NCBI GenBank assembly: GCA_944387015.1
Contig: CALXDH010000006.1
Location: forward strand, 1-64,000
Length of the DNA stretch: 64,000 nt
Source of the DNA: an uncultured Oscillospiraceae bacterium
GTDB lineage: Bacteria > Bacillota > Clostridia > Oscillospirales > Oscillospiraceae
Direction of reading: 5' to 3'
Shown piece by piece: positions 16,126-24,059 of the stretch. The position numbers and the translations under genes were made by a program. A model generated the notes under the pieces. The model was not told the origin of the DNA, did no database searches, and saw nothing but the letters and a program-made list of their open reading frames with translations. The first letter of the stretch is position 1. Each line of letters opens with the position of its first letter.

Positions 16126-17481
16126 ATGGCAAAAATGACCCCCCGGACGCTGTCCGGCTTTATGGAGCTGCTGCCGGCACCCCAGCAGCAGATGGAGCGC
16201 ATCATGGAGATCCTCCGGCGCACCTATTCCCTCTACGGCTTCACCCCCCTGGATACCCCCGTCATCGAGTCCAGCGACGTGCTGCTGGCCAAGGCCGGCG
16301 GCGAGACGGAAAAGCAGATCTACCGCTTCCAGAAGGGCGACAGCGACCTGAGCCTGCGCTTTGACCTGACGGTGCCTCTGGCCAAGTACGTGGCCCTGCA
16401 CTACAACGACCTCTCCTTCCCCTTCCGCCGCTACCAGATCGGCAAGGTCTACCGGGGCGAGCGGGCCCAGCGTGGCCGCTTCCGGGAGTTCTATCAGGCG
16501 GATATCGACATCATCGGCGATGGCAAGCTCTCCATCATCAACGAGGCGGAGATCCCCGCCATCATCTACAAGACCTTCTCCACCCTGGGCCTCAAGCGGT
16601 TCCAGATCCGGGTGAACAACCGCAAGATCCTCAACGGCTTTTACGCCAGCCTGGGCCTTACGGAGCAGTCCGCCGACGTGATGCGCACCGTGGACAAGCT
16701 GGACAAGATCGGCCCCGAGAAGGTCAAGACCATCCTGGTGGAGGACTTTGCCATCCCCGCGGAGAAGGCGGACGAGATCTTGCGCTTCATCGCCATCTCC
16801 GGCAGCAACGAGGAGGTCCTCTCCGCCCTGGAGGGCTATCAGGGCCGCAGCGAGACCTTTGACGCGGGCCTGGAGGAACTCAAGACCGTGGTGCGCTATC
16901 TCGCTGATTTCGGCGTCCCGGCGGAGAACTTCGCCGTGGATCTCTCCATCGCCCGGGGTCTGGATTACTACACCGGCACCGTCTACGAGACCACGCTGCT
17001 GGACCACCCGGAGATCGGCTCCGTCTGCTCCGGCGGACGGTACGACAACCTGGCGGAGTTCTACACCGACCGCCAGCTGCCCGGCGCCGGCATCTCCATC
17101 GGTCTGACCCGCCTGTTCTACGTGCTGGGCGAGCAGGGCATGCTGAACCCGGACCTGCCCACCGCTCCGGCGGACGTGCTGATCCTGCCTATGACGGAGG
17201 ACCTCTCCCCCGCCATTTCCTTGGCCACGGCCCTGCGGGAAAACGGCATCCGCACCCAGCTCCACTGTGAGGACAAGAAGTTCAAGCAGAAGATCTCCTA
17301 CGCCGACAAGCTCCACATCCCCTACGTCATCTTCCTGGGCGAGGACGAGATCAACGCCGGCGTGGTGGCCTGCAAGGACCTGACCACCGGCGAGCAGACC
17401 AAGCTGGAGCCCGCCGCCACCATCTACCGCATCAAAGCCGGCCTGGCGGAGCGGGAAAAGGGCTCCGTCATCCTGGGCTGA
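16126..17481 (+). CDS. hisS: Histidine--tRNA ligase
   Basis: A 451-residue class II synthetase. Motif 1 lies near residues 30-60, motif 2 at FRRYQIGKVYRGERAQRGRFREFYQADIDI, the histidine-A peptide at LDYYTGTVYE and the second at SGGRYDNL; an anticodon-binding domain closes the protein. It charges tRNA-His. ATG 16126 (MAKMTPRTLSGFMELLP) follows AAAGGAG. It sits behind a T-box and is followed by a small membrane-protein gene. In many Firmicutes hisS is directly followed by aspS; here aspS lies 4.2 kb downstream on the same strand with four genes between. Confidence 0.96.
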   Translation: MAKMTPRTLSGFMELLPAPQQQMERIMEILRRTYSLYGFTPLDTPVIESSDVLLAKAGGETEKQIYRFQKGDSDLSLRFDLTVPLAKYVALHYNDLSFPFRRYQIGKVYRGERAQRGRFREFYQADIDIIGDGKLSIINEAEIPAIIYKTFSTLGLKRFQIRVNNRKILNGFYASLGLTEQSADVMRTVDKLDKIGPEKVKTILVEDFAIPAEKADEILRFIAISGSNEEVLSALEGYQGRSETFDAGLEELKTVVRYLADFGVPAENFAVDLSIARGLDYYTGTVYETTLLDHPEIGSVCSGGRYDNLAEFYTDRQLPGAGISIGLTRLFYVLGEQGMLNPDLPTAPADVLILPMTEDLSPAISLATALRENGIRTQLHCEDKKFKQKISYADKLHIPYVIFLGEDEINAGVVACKDLTTGEQTKLEPAATIYRIKAGLAEREKGSVILG

Positions 17482-17500
17482 GGGAGGAGGTACCACTCCC

Positions 17501-18019
17501 ATGGACCGGAAAAAAGTCCTCTATATCGCCCTGATGGTGGTGCTGGTGGCACTGCTCCTCTTCGGCCAGTGGTACAAGCGGCCCCTGGGACTGGATGAGC
17601 TGGTACCGGATGTGGACGCCCGGAGCGTCAGTCTTACCGTGACCTTCTACCCGGAGGAGGGTGAGACCGACGGCGCCCAGCAGCGCACCCGGACCCTGAC
17701 GGCGGAAGAGGACGACTGGCAGACCCTCTGGCAGCAGCTAAGCTCCCTGGAATTCCGCCGCCCGCCCACCAACCTGATACAGCAATTCCTGCCCGCCTCC
17801 GAAAGCAAGAAGGAAAAGGCCCCGAAAACCCAGTCCTACGCCTGTCTGCTCACCGTCTCGGACGGGACGGACACCGAGGTCCTGACCCTTGTGTGCCGGG
17901 ATTCCTGGAGCTATGACACCCCCGGCCAGCGTTCCCCCATCACCTGTTACGTCACCGATCAGACCCAGTGCGGGGCCGTGCTGGAATCCCTGTGGGATCT
18001 GGCCGCCCCGGCTGCATAA
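17501..18019 (+). CDS. Membrane-anchored protein of unknown function
   Basis: A 172-residue protein I do not recognise. It has a short cytoplasmic basic tip, one membrane helix at about residues 6-24 (LYIALMVVLVALLLFGQW), then a soluble beta-rich region rich in Thr, Glu and Asp, with two cysteines (about 120 and 137) that could form a disulfide outside the membrane. The GGAGGAGG site and 19-base gap after hisS suggest cotranscription with it. No catalytic motif is visible. Confidence 0.75.
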   Translation: MDRKKVLYIALMVVLVALLLFGQWYKRPLGLDELVPDVDARSVSLTVTFYPEEGETDGAQQRTRTLTAEEDDWQTLWQQLSSLEFRRPPTNLIQQFLPASESKKEKAPKTQSYACLLTVSDGTDTEVLTLVCRDSWSYDTPGQRSPITCYVTDQTQCGAVLESLWDLAAPAA

Positions 18020-18070
18020 GCCCCGCCCCCCGGCCATCCGGCCCGGGACCATTTTGAAAAGGAGCTGCCT

Positions 18071-18616
18071 ATGGGCCCATCGATGAAAGAGAAGTTCTCC
18101 CATTACTTTTTCTACTTCATGCTCTACTCCATCATCGGATGGATCTACGAAGTCTTTCTGGAAGTGGTGATCTACCGCTGGGGATATTCCAACCGGGGGG
18201 TGCTCTTCGGACCCTACTGCGTCATCTACGGCGTGGGGGCACTGATCCTGCTGTTCTCCCTTCAGAGCCTGAAACGCCGGTCCATCCGTTTGGGCCCCGT
18301 GCCCATCACGCCGGTGCTGGTGTTCGTGGCCATCGTGGTCATCACCACCGTGGTGGAGCTCATCGGCAGCTATATCATGGAGTGGACCACCGGCGGCTGG
18401 CTGTGGGACTACCACCGCTTCGCCTTCAACTTCCAGGGCCGGATCGCCCTGAACCCCAGCCTCCGCTTCGGCGTGGGCGGAATGATCCTTCTCTACGGCC
18501 TTCAGCCTCTGCTGGAGCGCCTGGCCAACCGCCTGCCTCCCGCTGTTTTTTCCGTCGTCATCCGGCTGCTTCTGGTGCTGCTGGCGGCAGACGCAGCGTT
18601 TTTGCTGTTCCGATAA
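18071..18616 (+). CDS. Putative ABC-transporter permease of the CmpB type
   Basis: A 181-residue integral membrane protein with about five helices. The segments YSIIGWIYEVFLEVV, NRGVLFGPYCVIYGVGALI and the charged loop GWLWDYHRFAFNFQGRIALNPSLRFG are typical of the PF06541 family (ABC_trans_CmpB), widespread single-gene membrane proteins of Clostridia. Despite the family name, no ATPase partner is adjacent and the function is unknown. AAAAGGAG precedes ATG 18071, 51 bases after the preceding gene. Confidence 0.8.
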   Translation: MGPSMKEKFSHYFFYFMLYSIIGWIYEVFLEVVIYRWGYSNRGVLFGPYCVIYGVGALILLFSLQSLKRRSIRLGPVPITPVLVFVAIVVITTVVELIGSYIMEWTTGGWLWDYHRFAFNFQGRIALNPSLRFGVGGMILLYGLQPLLERLANRLPPAVFSVVIRLLLVLLAADAAFLLFR

Positions 18617-18632
18617 GCCTTCCAGTTCATTC

Positions 18633-18670
18633 CAATTCGTAGTATCTTCTTTATATAATACGTATCGTAT
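18633..18670 (+). promoter_or_regulatory. Promoter/operator region of SLH protein 2
   Basis: A perfect TATAAT (18654-18659) overlaps the inverted repeat ATACGTATCGTAT (18658-18670); CAATTCGT lies at 18633-18640. The repeat differs by one base from the one before dut. A -35 box is weak (TTCCAA at 18630-18635, 18-base spacing). Protein binding to the repeat would cover the -10 box. Confidence 0.5.
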
Positions 18671-18688
18671 TGGATTTGGAGGTGCAAG

Positions 18689-19849
18689 ATGAAGTGTAAG
18701 CGTCTGTTGACCCTGTGTCTGACCCTGACCATGCTGCTCTCCATCCTTCCCTTTGCCGCTGCGGCGGAGGGCGACGACTGGCTGATTCCCCGGATGCGGG
18801 ACTACGCCGCATTCACCGACACCGCCGGCACCATCTGCGAAGAGGCGGCGGATATTTGCTGCAAGGCCGGGCTGATGGACGGCGTGGACAGCCGCCATTT
18901 CCTGCCCCAGTCGGGACTGACCCACGCCCAGATCATCGTGATCTCCGCCCGGTTCCACCGGCTGCTCTCCGGCGGGACGCTGGACTACTTTGAGCCCATC
19001 TCCCTCACCGGCGCCGACTGGTGGACCCCCTATGACGGATACCTGCGCCAGGAGATCCCCTCCCTGGCGTCCAGCGAGGACTATGCCGCCATGACCCAGA
19101 CGCCCACCGGCAGCTGTCACCGGGGCGAGTTTTTAACGCTGCTTGCCGCCGTCCTGAAGGACACCGGCACCACCCTGCCGGAGATCAATCAGGTCTCCGC
19201 CGTGCCGGACTGCCAGGAAGCGGACATCATGGCCTTTTACCGCTGGGGCGTCCTCAGCGGCAAGGACGAATACGGCACCCTGGAGGAGGACGCGGCCCTG
19301 ACCCGGGCGGCAGCCGCCGCCATGCTGGCCCGGCTGGTGGCTCCCAGTGAGCGGCTGACCCTGGACCTCAAGCCCCTGGACGTGTGCCGGGACCTGCTGG
19401 GCACGGAGCCGGAGACAGTGCTCATGACCATCGGCGGCCAGGACATCACCGCCGAGCAGTTCGCCCCCACGCTGGTGAGCACCTGCAGTTCCTATAACCA
19501 CTCCCATTTTGCCTCCTGGTCCCTGGAGATGAGCGGCCGCACCACCACCGACGAGGCGGTGGACACCCTGCGCGGCTACGTCCTCTGCGAGACGCTGGCC
19601 CGGGAGCTGGATATGGAGATCCCCGCCTGCACCACCGTCTATCAAACCGGCTACCGGGGCCTCACCGCCCAGGGCCAGACCTGGACCGAGGAACATAAGC
19701 TCCTGGAGAACCAGATCGTAAAGGCCCAGGGCTCCCTGCCCGCGGACCGGCTGCCTGACGTCACTTACGCTCCCGCCTGGGAGACGGTGAACCTCACCAA
19801 CATCGACGCCCGGGTGGCCGCCCTCCCCTACTGGGGCGGGTGGTTCTGA
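18689..19849 (+). CDS. Secreted SLH-domain protein 2
   Basis: A 386-residue protein with a signal peptide (MKCKRLLTLCLTLTMLLSILPFAAAAEG). Two SLH-like repeats follow: DYAAFTDTAGTICEEAADIC...LTHAQIIVISARF at about 35-90 and FYRWGVLSGKDEYGTLEEDA...LTRAAAAAMLARLV at about 185-230. The C-terminal 150 residues begin with TVLMTIGGQDITAEQF, which resembles the N-terminal strand-helix start of SurA/PrsA-type foldases (vNGxxItaxxf). It is a shorter relative of the next gene: both share the order signal, SLH, SLH, foldase-like start. The function is unknown; wall-attached by inference. Confidence 0.8.
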   Translation: MKCKRLLTLCLTLTMLLSILPFAAAAEGDDWLIPRMRDYAAFTDTAGTICEEAADICCKAGLMDGVDSRHFLPQSGLTHAQIIVISARFHRLLSGGTLDYFEPISLTGADWWTPYDGYLRQEIPSLASSEDYAAMTQTPTGSCHRGEFLTLLAAVLKDTGTTLPEINQVSAVPDCQEADIMAFYRWGVLSGKDEYGTLEEDAALTRAAAAAMLARLVAPSERLTLDLKPLDVCRDLLGTEPETVLMTIGGQDITAEQFAPTLVSTCSSYNHSHFASWSLEMSGRTTTDEAVDTLRGYVLCETLARELDMEIPACTTVYQTGYRGLTAQGQTWTEEHKLLENQIVKAQGSLPADRLPDVTYAPAWETVNLTNIDARVAALPYWGGWF

Positions 19850-19899
19850 GCCATTTCGAACTGTTTGCGGAATCAGTGGAATGAAAGGAAGGATGCCCT

Positions 19900-21654
19900 G
19901 TGAAACCCATCCGGCATGCTGCACTGGCCCTGCTGACGGCTGCGGCCCTGTCCCTTTCCCTGGCGGCTCCTGCTGCCGCCTATCACTCCGGAAGCCTCGT
20001 TCCCCAATCCCGCACCTACTCCGTCCCTTTTACAGATACCCAGGGGACCTGGTGTGACGATGCTGTTCAAATCTGTTATGAAACCGGCCTCATGGACGGC
20101 AAATCCGCCACCTCGTTCGATCCTCACTCGTCGCTGACCTATGCCCAGATCATCGTCATCGTGGCCCGGCTCCATGAGCTGCTCAACGGCGGCGACGGCA
20201 AATTCGATGCTCCCGACCCGGGGGAGGCCTGGTATCAGCCGGCAGTGGACTACCTTCTGAACCTGCCGATCCTGGCGCAGGCTGGAGATCTGTCCGGTCT
20301 GGAAGTCATCAATCCGGAAGGCCAGCTGGCCATCACGCTGTGGTCGATGGGCGAGTTCGATGAATTTCCCAGTCAGCCCTGCACCCGGTATGATCTGGTT
20401 TTCTTTTTGACCGCCATTCTGCCGGAGGACGCCCTGACCCCCATCAATTCCATTACGGCGCTGCCGGATGTGACCCGCAATTCCGTCGTTCTGGACTTTT
20501 ACAATGCCGGTATCCTTACCGGCAGCAACGAGTACGGAACATTCAGCGGAACGGAGTATTTGAACCGGGGACAGGCCGCCGCCATGCTGGCCCGGATCGT
20601 GGACCCGTCCCTGCGGGTACGCTTCACACCCAAGCCCCTGGTACTGTCCCAGGCGCTGCTGGATAAGGATCCGGATGAGGTCATGATGACGGTGGATGGC
20701 TTCGACGTCACTGCCGGTCTTTACGCCCTGCAGCTGAGTTATGAGATCTCTGAACAAACGATCTCCCACTATTTCTCCCGCTATGACAACTATCCCGAAG
20801 AATATTCCGCATACCTGATGGACGAGGAATTCCAGGGAGATTTTGCGGAATATATGATGGAAAAGTACGGCATTGATGTCTCCGTCCCCATCGACTGGGA
20901 TGCCCCGGATAAGGGCGGTATGAGCCCGGCTCAGAAAGTCCTTGCCGACACCCGGGAGGAGTGCATCCGCACTGCGGTCCTGATGAACCACCAGACGGAG
21001 TATCCCCCCACTCAGGCCCAACAGGCAGATATGGAATCGTTTTCCTATCTCTCCGACTATATGGGCATCACCCGGGACGTCTATGAGACCATGTATATCT
21101 CCGAGTGTGTCTGGATAAACCTGCAGGAGAGCCTGCGGGACTTCACTTCCGGCGAGCTCAACCGCTACCTCACCCAGCAGAATTTCATCTACGGGATGTA
21201 TGCCGTCTTCTACCGGGATGACGAATACGGACTTTATACCGAGAAGGAGTCCCGGGAGATGGCCTCCACCCTGCGCACTCAGATCAATGATCATCTTGAC
21301 GATCAGGAGTATATCAGTTACCTGATCTGGAAATACAGCCAAACGTACAGCGGACAATCGCCGGACCTGATCTCTCTGGATCAGTTCTCCGATGAAAATA
21401 TTGCCGCACTCAAATCCCTGGGGATTGGAAAGGTCTCCGCCGTGCTGACGGAGGAGGACCGCTATATCGTGGTCTTTCGGATGGATCCCAGTGAAAATGA
21501 TGATATAGTGGACCAGGCCGCCGCCATTCCCGCCCAGGAGCAGCTGGATGCCTGGTGCGCCGCAGCCACCGTCACCGCAGAATCCACCGATCCTGTGGAT
21601 ATGGCCGCGGCTGCCGGGATGCTGGATACCCTGGGATACCTTGCAACCTTGTAA
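19900..21654 (+). CDS. Secreted SLH-domain protein 3 with SurA/PrsA-like C-terminal region
   Basis: A 584-residue protein starting at GTG 19900 after AAGGAAGG. It has a signal peptide (LALLTAAALSLSLAAPAAAY), SLH-like repeats at about 40-90 (FTDTQGTWCDDAVQICYETG) and 195-240 (YNAGILTGSNEYGTFSG), then DPDEVMMTVDGFDVTAGLYALQ, which matches the start of SurA/PrsA chaperone domains. The remaining 300 residues are helical and acidic with a late segment (ISLDQFSDENIAALKSLGIGKVSAVLTEEDRYIVVF) like the end of parvulin-type proteins, but no complete parvulin core is seen. A surface foldase-like protein is the best guess. 50 bases separate it from its smaller paralogue. Confidence 0.78.
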   Translation: MKPIRHAALALLTAAALSLSLAAPAAAYHSGSLVPQSRTYSVPFTDTQGTWCDDAVQICYETGLMDGKSATSFDPHSSLTYAQIIVIVARLHELLNGGDGKFDAPDPGEAWYQPAVDYLLNLPILAQAGDLSGLEVINPEGQLAITLWSMGEFDEFPSQPCTRYDLVFFLTAILPEDALTPINSITALPDVTRNSVVLDFYNAGILTGSNEYGTFSGTEYLNRGQAAAMLARIVDPSLRVRFTPKPLVLSQALLDKDPDEVMMTVDGFDVTAGLYALQLSYEISEQTISHYFSRYDNYPEEYSAYLMDEEFQGDFAEYMMEKYGIDVSVPIDWDAPDKGGMSPAQKVLADTREECIRTAVLMNHQTEYPPTQAQQADMESFSYLSDYMGITRDVYETMYISECVWINLQESLRDFTSGELNRYLTQQNFIYGMYAVFYRDDEYGLYTEKESREMASTLRTQINDHLDDQEYISYLIWKYSQTYSGQSPDLISLDQFSDENIAALKSLGIGKVSAVLTEEDRYIVVFRMDPSENDDIVDQAAAIPAQEQLDAWCAAATVTAESTDPVDMAAAAGMLDTLGYLATL

Positions 21655-21721
21655 GCGCCATCGGCCTCGGTTGATGTTTTGTTTACCCATACTGAGAAGA
21701 AATAGAAAGGAACAACCAATT

Positions 21722-23497
21722 ATGATGCAGAATCGTACCCATACCTGCGGGGAGCTGCGCCTCTCCGACGCCGGCAAGTCCGTGCAGATCTGCGGCTGGC
21801 TGGAAAACGTCCGGGAAGTGGGCGCCGAGCTGGCGTTTGCCGTGGTCCGGGACTTCTACGGCACCACCCAGGTGGTGGCGGAGACCCCCGAAATGGTAAA
21901 CACCTTCAAGTCCATCACCAAGGAGTCCACCATCTCCGTGGCGGGCACCGTCCGGGAGCGGGCCAGCAAGTCCGCCAAGATGGCCACCGGCGAGATCGAG
22001 ATCGTCCCCGAGAAGATCGAGGTCCTGGGCCGCTGCCGCCACAACGAGCTGCCCTTCCAGATCAACCGCAGCCGGGATGCCGACGAGGCCCAGCGGCTCA
22101 AGTACCGCTATCTGGACCTGCGCAACCCCGAGGTGAAGAACAACATCGTTCTGCGCTGCAACGTGGTGGCCGCCCTGCGCCAGGCCATGACCGCCCACGG
22201 CTTCCTGGAGATCACCACCCCCATCCTGACGGCCTCCTCCCCCGAGGGCGCCCGGGACTATCTGGTGCCCGCCCGGAACCACCCCGGCAAGTTCTACGCT
22301 CTGCCCCAGGCTCCCCAGCAGTTCAAGCAGCTGCTGATGACCTCCGGCTTCGACCGCTATTTCCAGATCGCTCCCTGCTTCCGGGATGAGGACGCCCGTG
22401 CCGACCGCTCCCCCGGTGAGTTCTATCAGCTGGATATGGAGATGGCCTTTGCCTCCCAGGAGGACGTGTTCGCCGTTTTGGAGGACGTGCTGCCTCCCAT
22501 CTTCGCCAAGTACGGCAAGTACGACCGTGCCTCCGGCGCGCCCTTTATGCGCATCCCCTACACCGAGGCCATGGAGAAGTACGGCTCCGACAAGCCGGAC
22601 CTGCGCATCGACCTCACGGTCCAGGATGTGACCGAGGTCCTCTCCGGCTGCGGCTTCGGACCCTTTGAGGGCAACACCGTCAAGGCCGTGGTGGTCAGCG
22701 ACTTCCACGAGACCCGCAAGTTTATTGACAAGACCCTGGCCGATGTGGAAGTGGTCTCCGGCGGCAAGCCCTACTGGTTCCGCCTGGACGAGAACGGCGA
22801 GATTGTGGGCGGCATCGCCAAGTTCGTCAGCCCCATCAAGGAGCAGGTGGTCTCCGCCCTGAACCTCAAGCCCAACGACTTCGTGGCCCTCTCCGCCGGC
22901 AAGCTGGGCGAGGCCCAGAAGACCGCCGGTGTCCTGGTGAAGACCCTGGGCGCCGCCGTCCCCGGCCACATGGACAAGGAACAGTACGCCTTCTGCTGGA
23001 TCGTGGACTTCCCCATGTACGAGATCGGCGAGGAGTCCGGCGAGCTGGAGTTCTGCCACAACCCGTTCTCCATGCCCTCCGGCGGCCTGGAAGTGCTGCT
23101 CAAGGCCGAGCGGGGCGAGATCGATCCCCTCTCCATCACCGCCGACCAGTACGACCTGGTGTGCAACGGCGTGGAGCTCTCCTCCGGCGCCGTGCGGAAC
23201 CATGACCCCGAGATCATGATCAAGGCTTTTGAGCTGGTCCGCCTGGGCGAGGAGGACGTGAAGGCCAAGTTCCCCGCCATGTACAACGCCTTCACCTACG
23301 GCGCACCCCCCCATGCCGGCATTGCCCCGGGCGTGGACCGCATGGTGATGCTGCTGGCAGGCGAGGACTCCATCCGGGAGATCATCCCCTTCCCCATGAA
23401 CAAGAACGCCATGGACGTGATGATGGGCGCCCCCAGCGAGGTCACCCAGAAGCAGCTGGACGAGCTGCACATCGCGCTCGTGAAGCCCGAGGAATAA
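21722..23497 (+). CDS. aspS: Aspartate--tRNA ligase
   Basis: A 591-residue bacterial-type AspRS. It has an N-terminal OB-fold anticodon-binding domain (about 1-110), class II motif 2 (FQIAPCFRDEDARADRSPGEFYQLDMEMAF), a GAD insertion domain (about 290-420) and motif 3 (GIAPGVDRMVMLLAG). The GAD insert marks the bacterial form, often discriminating but not testable here. It starts at ATG 21722 (ATGATG; 21725 is equally possible) after AAAGGAA. No T-box leader of its own was found, although the leader of hisS 5.8 kb upstream appears Asp-specific. Confidence 0.96.
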   Translation: MMQNRTHTCGELRLSDAGKSVQICGWLENVREVGAELAFAVVRDFYGTTQVVAETPEMVNTFKSITKESTISVAGTVRERASKSAKMATGEIEIVPEKIEVLGRCRHNELPFQINRSRDADEAQRLKYRYLDLRNPEVKNNIVLRCNVVAALRQAMTAHGFLEITTPILTASSPEGARDYLVPARNHPGKFYALPQAPQQFKQLLMTSGFDRYFQIAPCFRDEDARADRSPGEFYQLDMEMAFASQEDVFAVLEDVLPPIFAKYGKYDRASGAPFMRIPYTEAMEKYGSDKPDLRIDLTVQDVTEVLSGCGFGPFEGNTVKAVVVSDFHETRKFIDKTLADVEVVSGGKPYWFRLDENGEIVGGIAKFVSPIKEQVVSALNLKPNDFVALSAGKLGEAQKTAGVLVKTLGAAVPGHMDKEQYAFCWIVDFPMYEIGEESGELEFCHNPFSMPSGGLEVLLKAERGEIDPLSITADQYDLVCNGVELSSGAVRNHDPEIMIKAFELVRLGEEDVKAKFPAMYNAFTYGAPPHAGIAPGVDRMVMLLAGEDSIREIIPFPMNKNAMDVMMGAPSEVTQKQLDELHIALVKPEE

Positions 23498-23512
23498 ATC
23501 CGATACACCCAA

Positions 23513-23548
23513 AGAGAGCCGGACATCATGTCCGGCTCTCTTGTTCTT
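23513..23548 (+). terminator. Intrinsic terminator of aspS
   Basis: A 13-bp perfect stem (23513-23525 / 23529-23541) with a 3-base loop is followed by TGTTCTT. It overlaps the end of the 43-codon minus-strand gene and may act in both directions. Confidence 0.75.
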
Positions 23549-23657
23549 CCTCCTGCAAAATCTGCTCCTCACAGTTTTGCTGCGCTTCCACCAATATGCG
23601 AATCGACTTTTCCGTTGCCCGCATCAGCTGTAAATACAATTCCTTGTAGTCTGGCAT
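23526..23657 (-). CDS. Small 43-residue protein, divergent from the XRE regulator
   Basis: A 43-codon frame reading MPDYKELYLQLMRATEKSIR and continuing to a Glu-rich end (ILQEEEQESRT). GGAGGTGATGAG gives a near-ideal ribosome site six bases before ATG 23657. The predicted product is one amphipathic helix. Similar tiny proteins (MPDYKxLYxxLxxAxExAI...) occur in Clostridia beside XRE regulators, to my recollection. It is transcribed away from the XRE gene across a shared 85-base operator region. Function unknown; a small regulator or partner of the XRE protein is possible. Confidence 0.65.
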   Translation of the reverse strand: MPDYKELYLQLMRATEKSIRILVEAQQNCEEQILQEEEQESRT

Positions 23658-23677
23658 CTCATCACCTCCCCTACTCC

Positions 23678-23710
23678 ATAATAGGTCTATTTCACCCTAT
23701 TATCAATAGG
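23678..23710. promoter_or_regulatory. Operator-like AATAGG repeats between the divergent small genes
   Basis: Three copies of the half-site AATAGG alternate in orientation: ATAATAGG (23678-23685), CCTATTAT (23696-23703) and AATAGG (23705-23710). The first two form an 8-bp perfect inverted repeat with a 10-base gap, and the last two a 6-bp one with a 3-base gap. The position between two divergent starts fits binding by the XRE repressor. Confidence 0.6.
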
Positions 23711-23742
23711 TCACCGGGGCATAATTTTCATGAGGTGATGGT

Positions 23743-23961
23743 ATGACCCCCATGCGGAAGCTCCGGAAGGAACGAAAATACTCTCAGGTGAAGATGCAGA
23801 TGCTCACAGGCATCGACCAGAGCGATTACTCCAAAATCGAGACTGGGAAGCGGAACATGACCTTTGAGCAGTGCCGGCGGATCGCTCTGGCACTGGAGAC
23901 CAGCATGGACTATTTGGCGGGACTTACCGATGACCCTGCGCCGTATCCCAGAAAGAAATAA
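23743..23961 (+). CDS. XRE-family helix-turn-helix regulator
   Basis: A 72-residue single-domain Cro/CI-type protein: MRKLRKERKYSQVKMQMLTG (helices 1-2), IDQSDYSKIETGKRNMTFEQ (recognition helix) and RIALALETSMDYLAGLTDD (helices 4-5), ending in a basic PRKK. It is all DNA-binding domain with no sensor. GAGGTGATG lies before ATG 23743. It probably represses itself and the divergent 43-residue gene through the AATAGG repeats. The pair looks like a small accessory cassette set between aspS and a GH3 gene. Confidence 0.88.
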   Translation: MTPMRKLRKERKYSQVKMQMLTGIDQSDYSKIETGKRNMTFEQCRRIALALETSMDYLAGLTDDPAPYPRKK

Positions 23962-23970
23962 ACGTACAGG

Positions 23971-24002
23971 CGGAGCCGTAAGGCTCCGTCTCTTTTCTTT
24001 TT
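23971..24002 (+). terminator. Terminator after the XRE gene
   Basis: The 7-bp stem CGGAGCC / GGCTCCG with a 4-base loop is followed by TCTCTTTTCTTTTT, a standard intrinsic terminator ten bases after the stop codon. Confidence 0.75.
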
Positions 24003-24059
24003 CCACAGCTTATGGTAAACTGATCCTGACCAATCGTCCTTTTCAAAGGAGGTAGTCCC

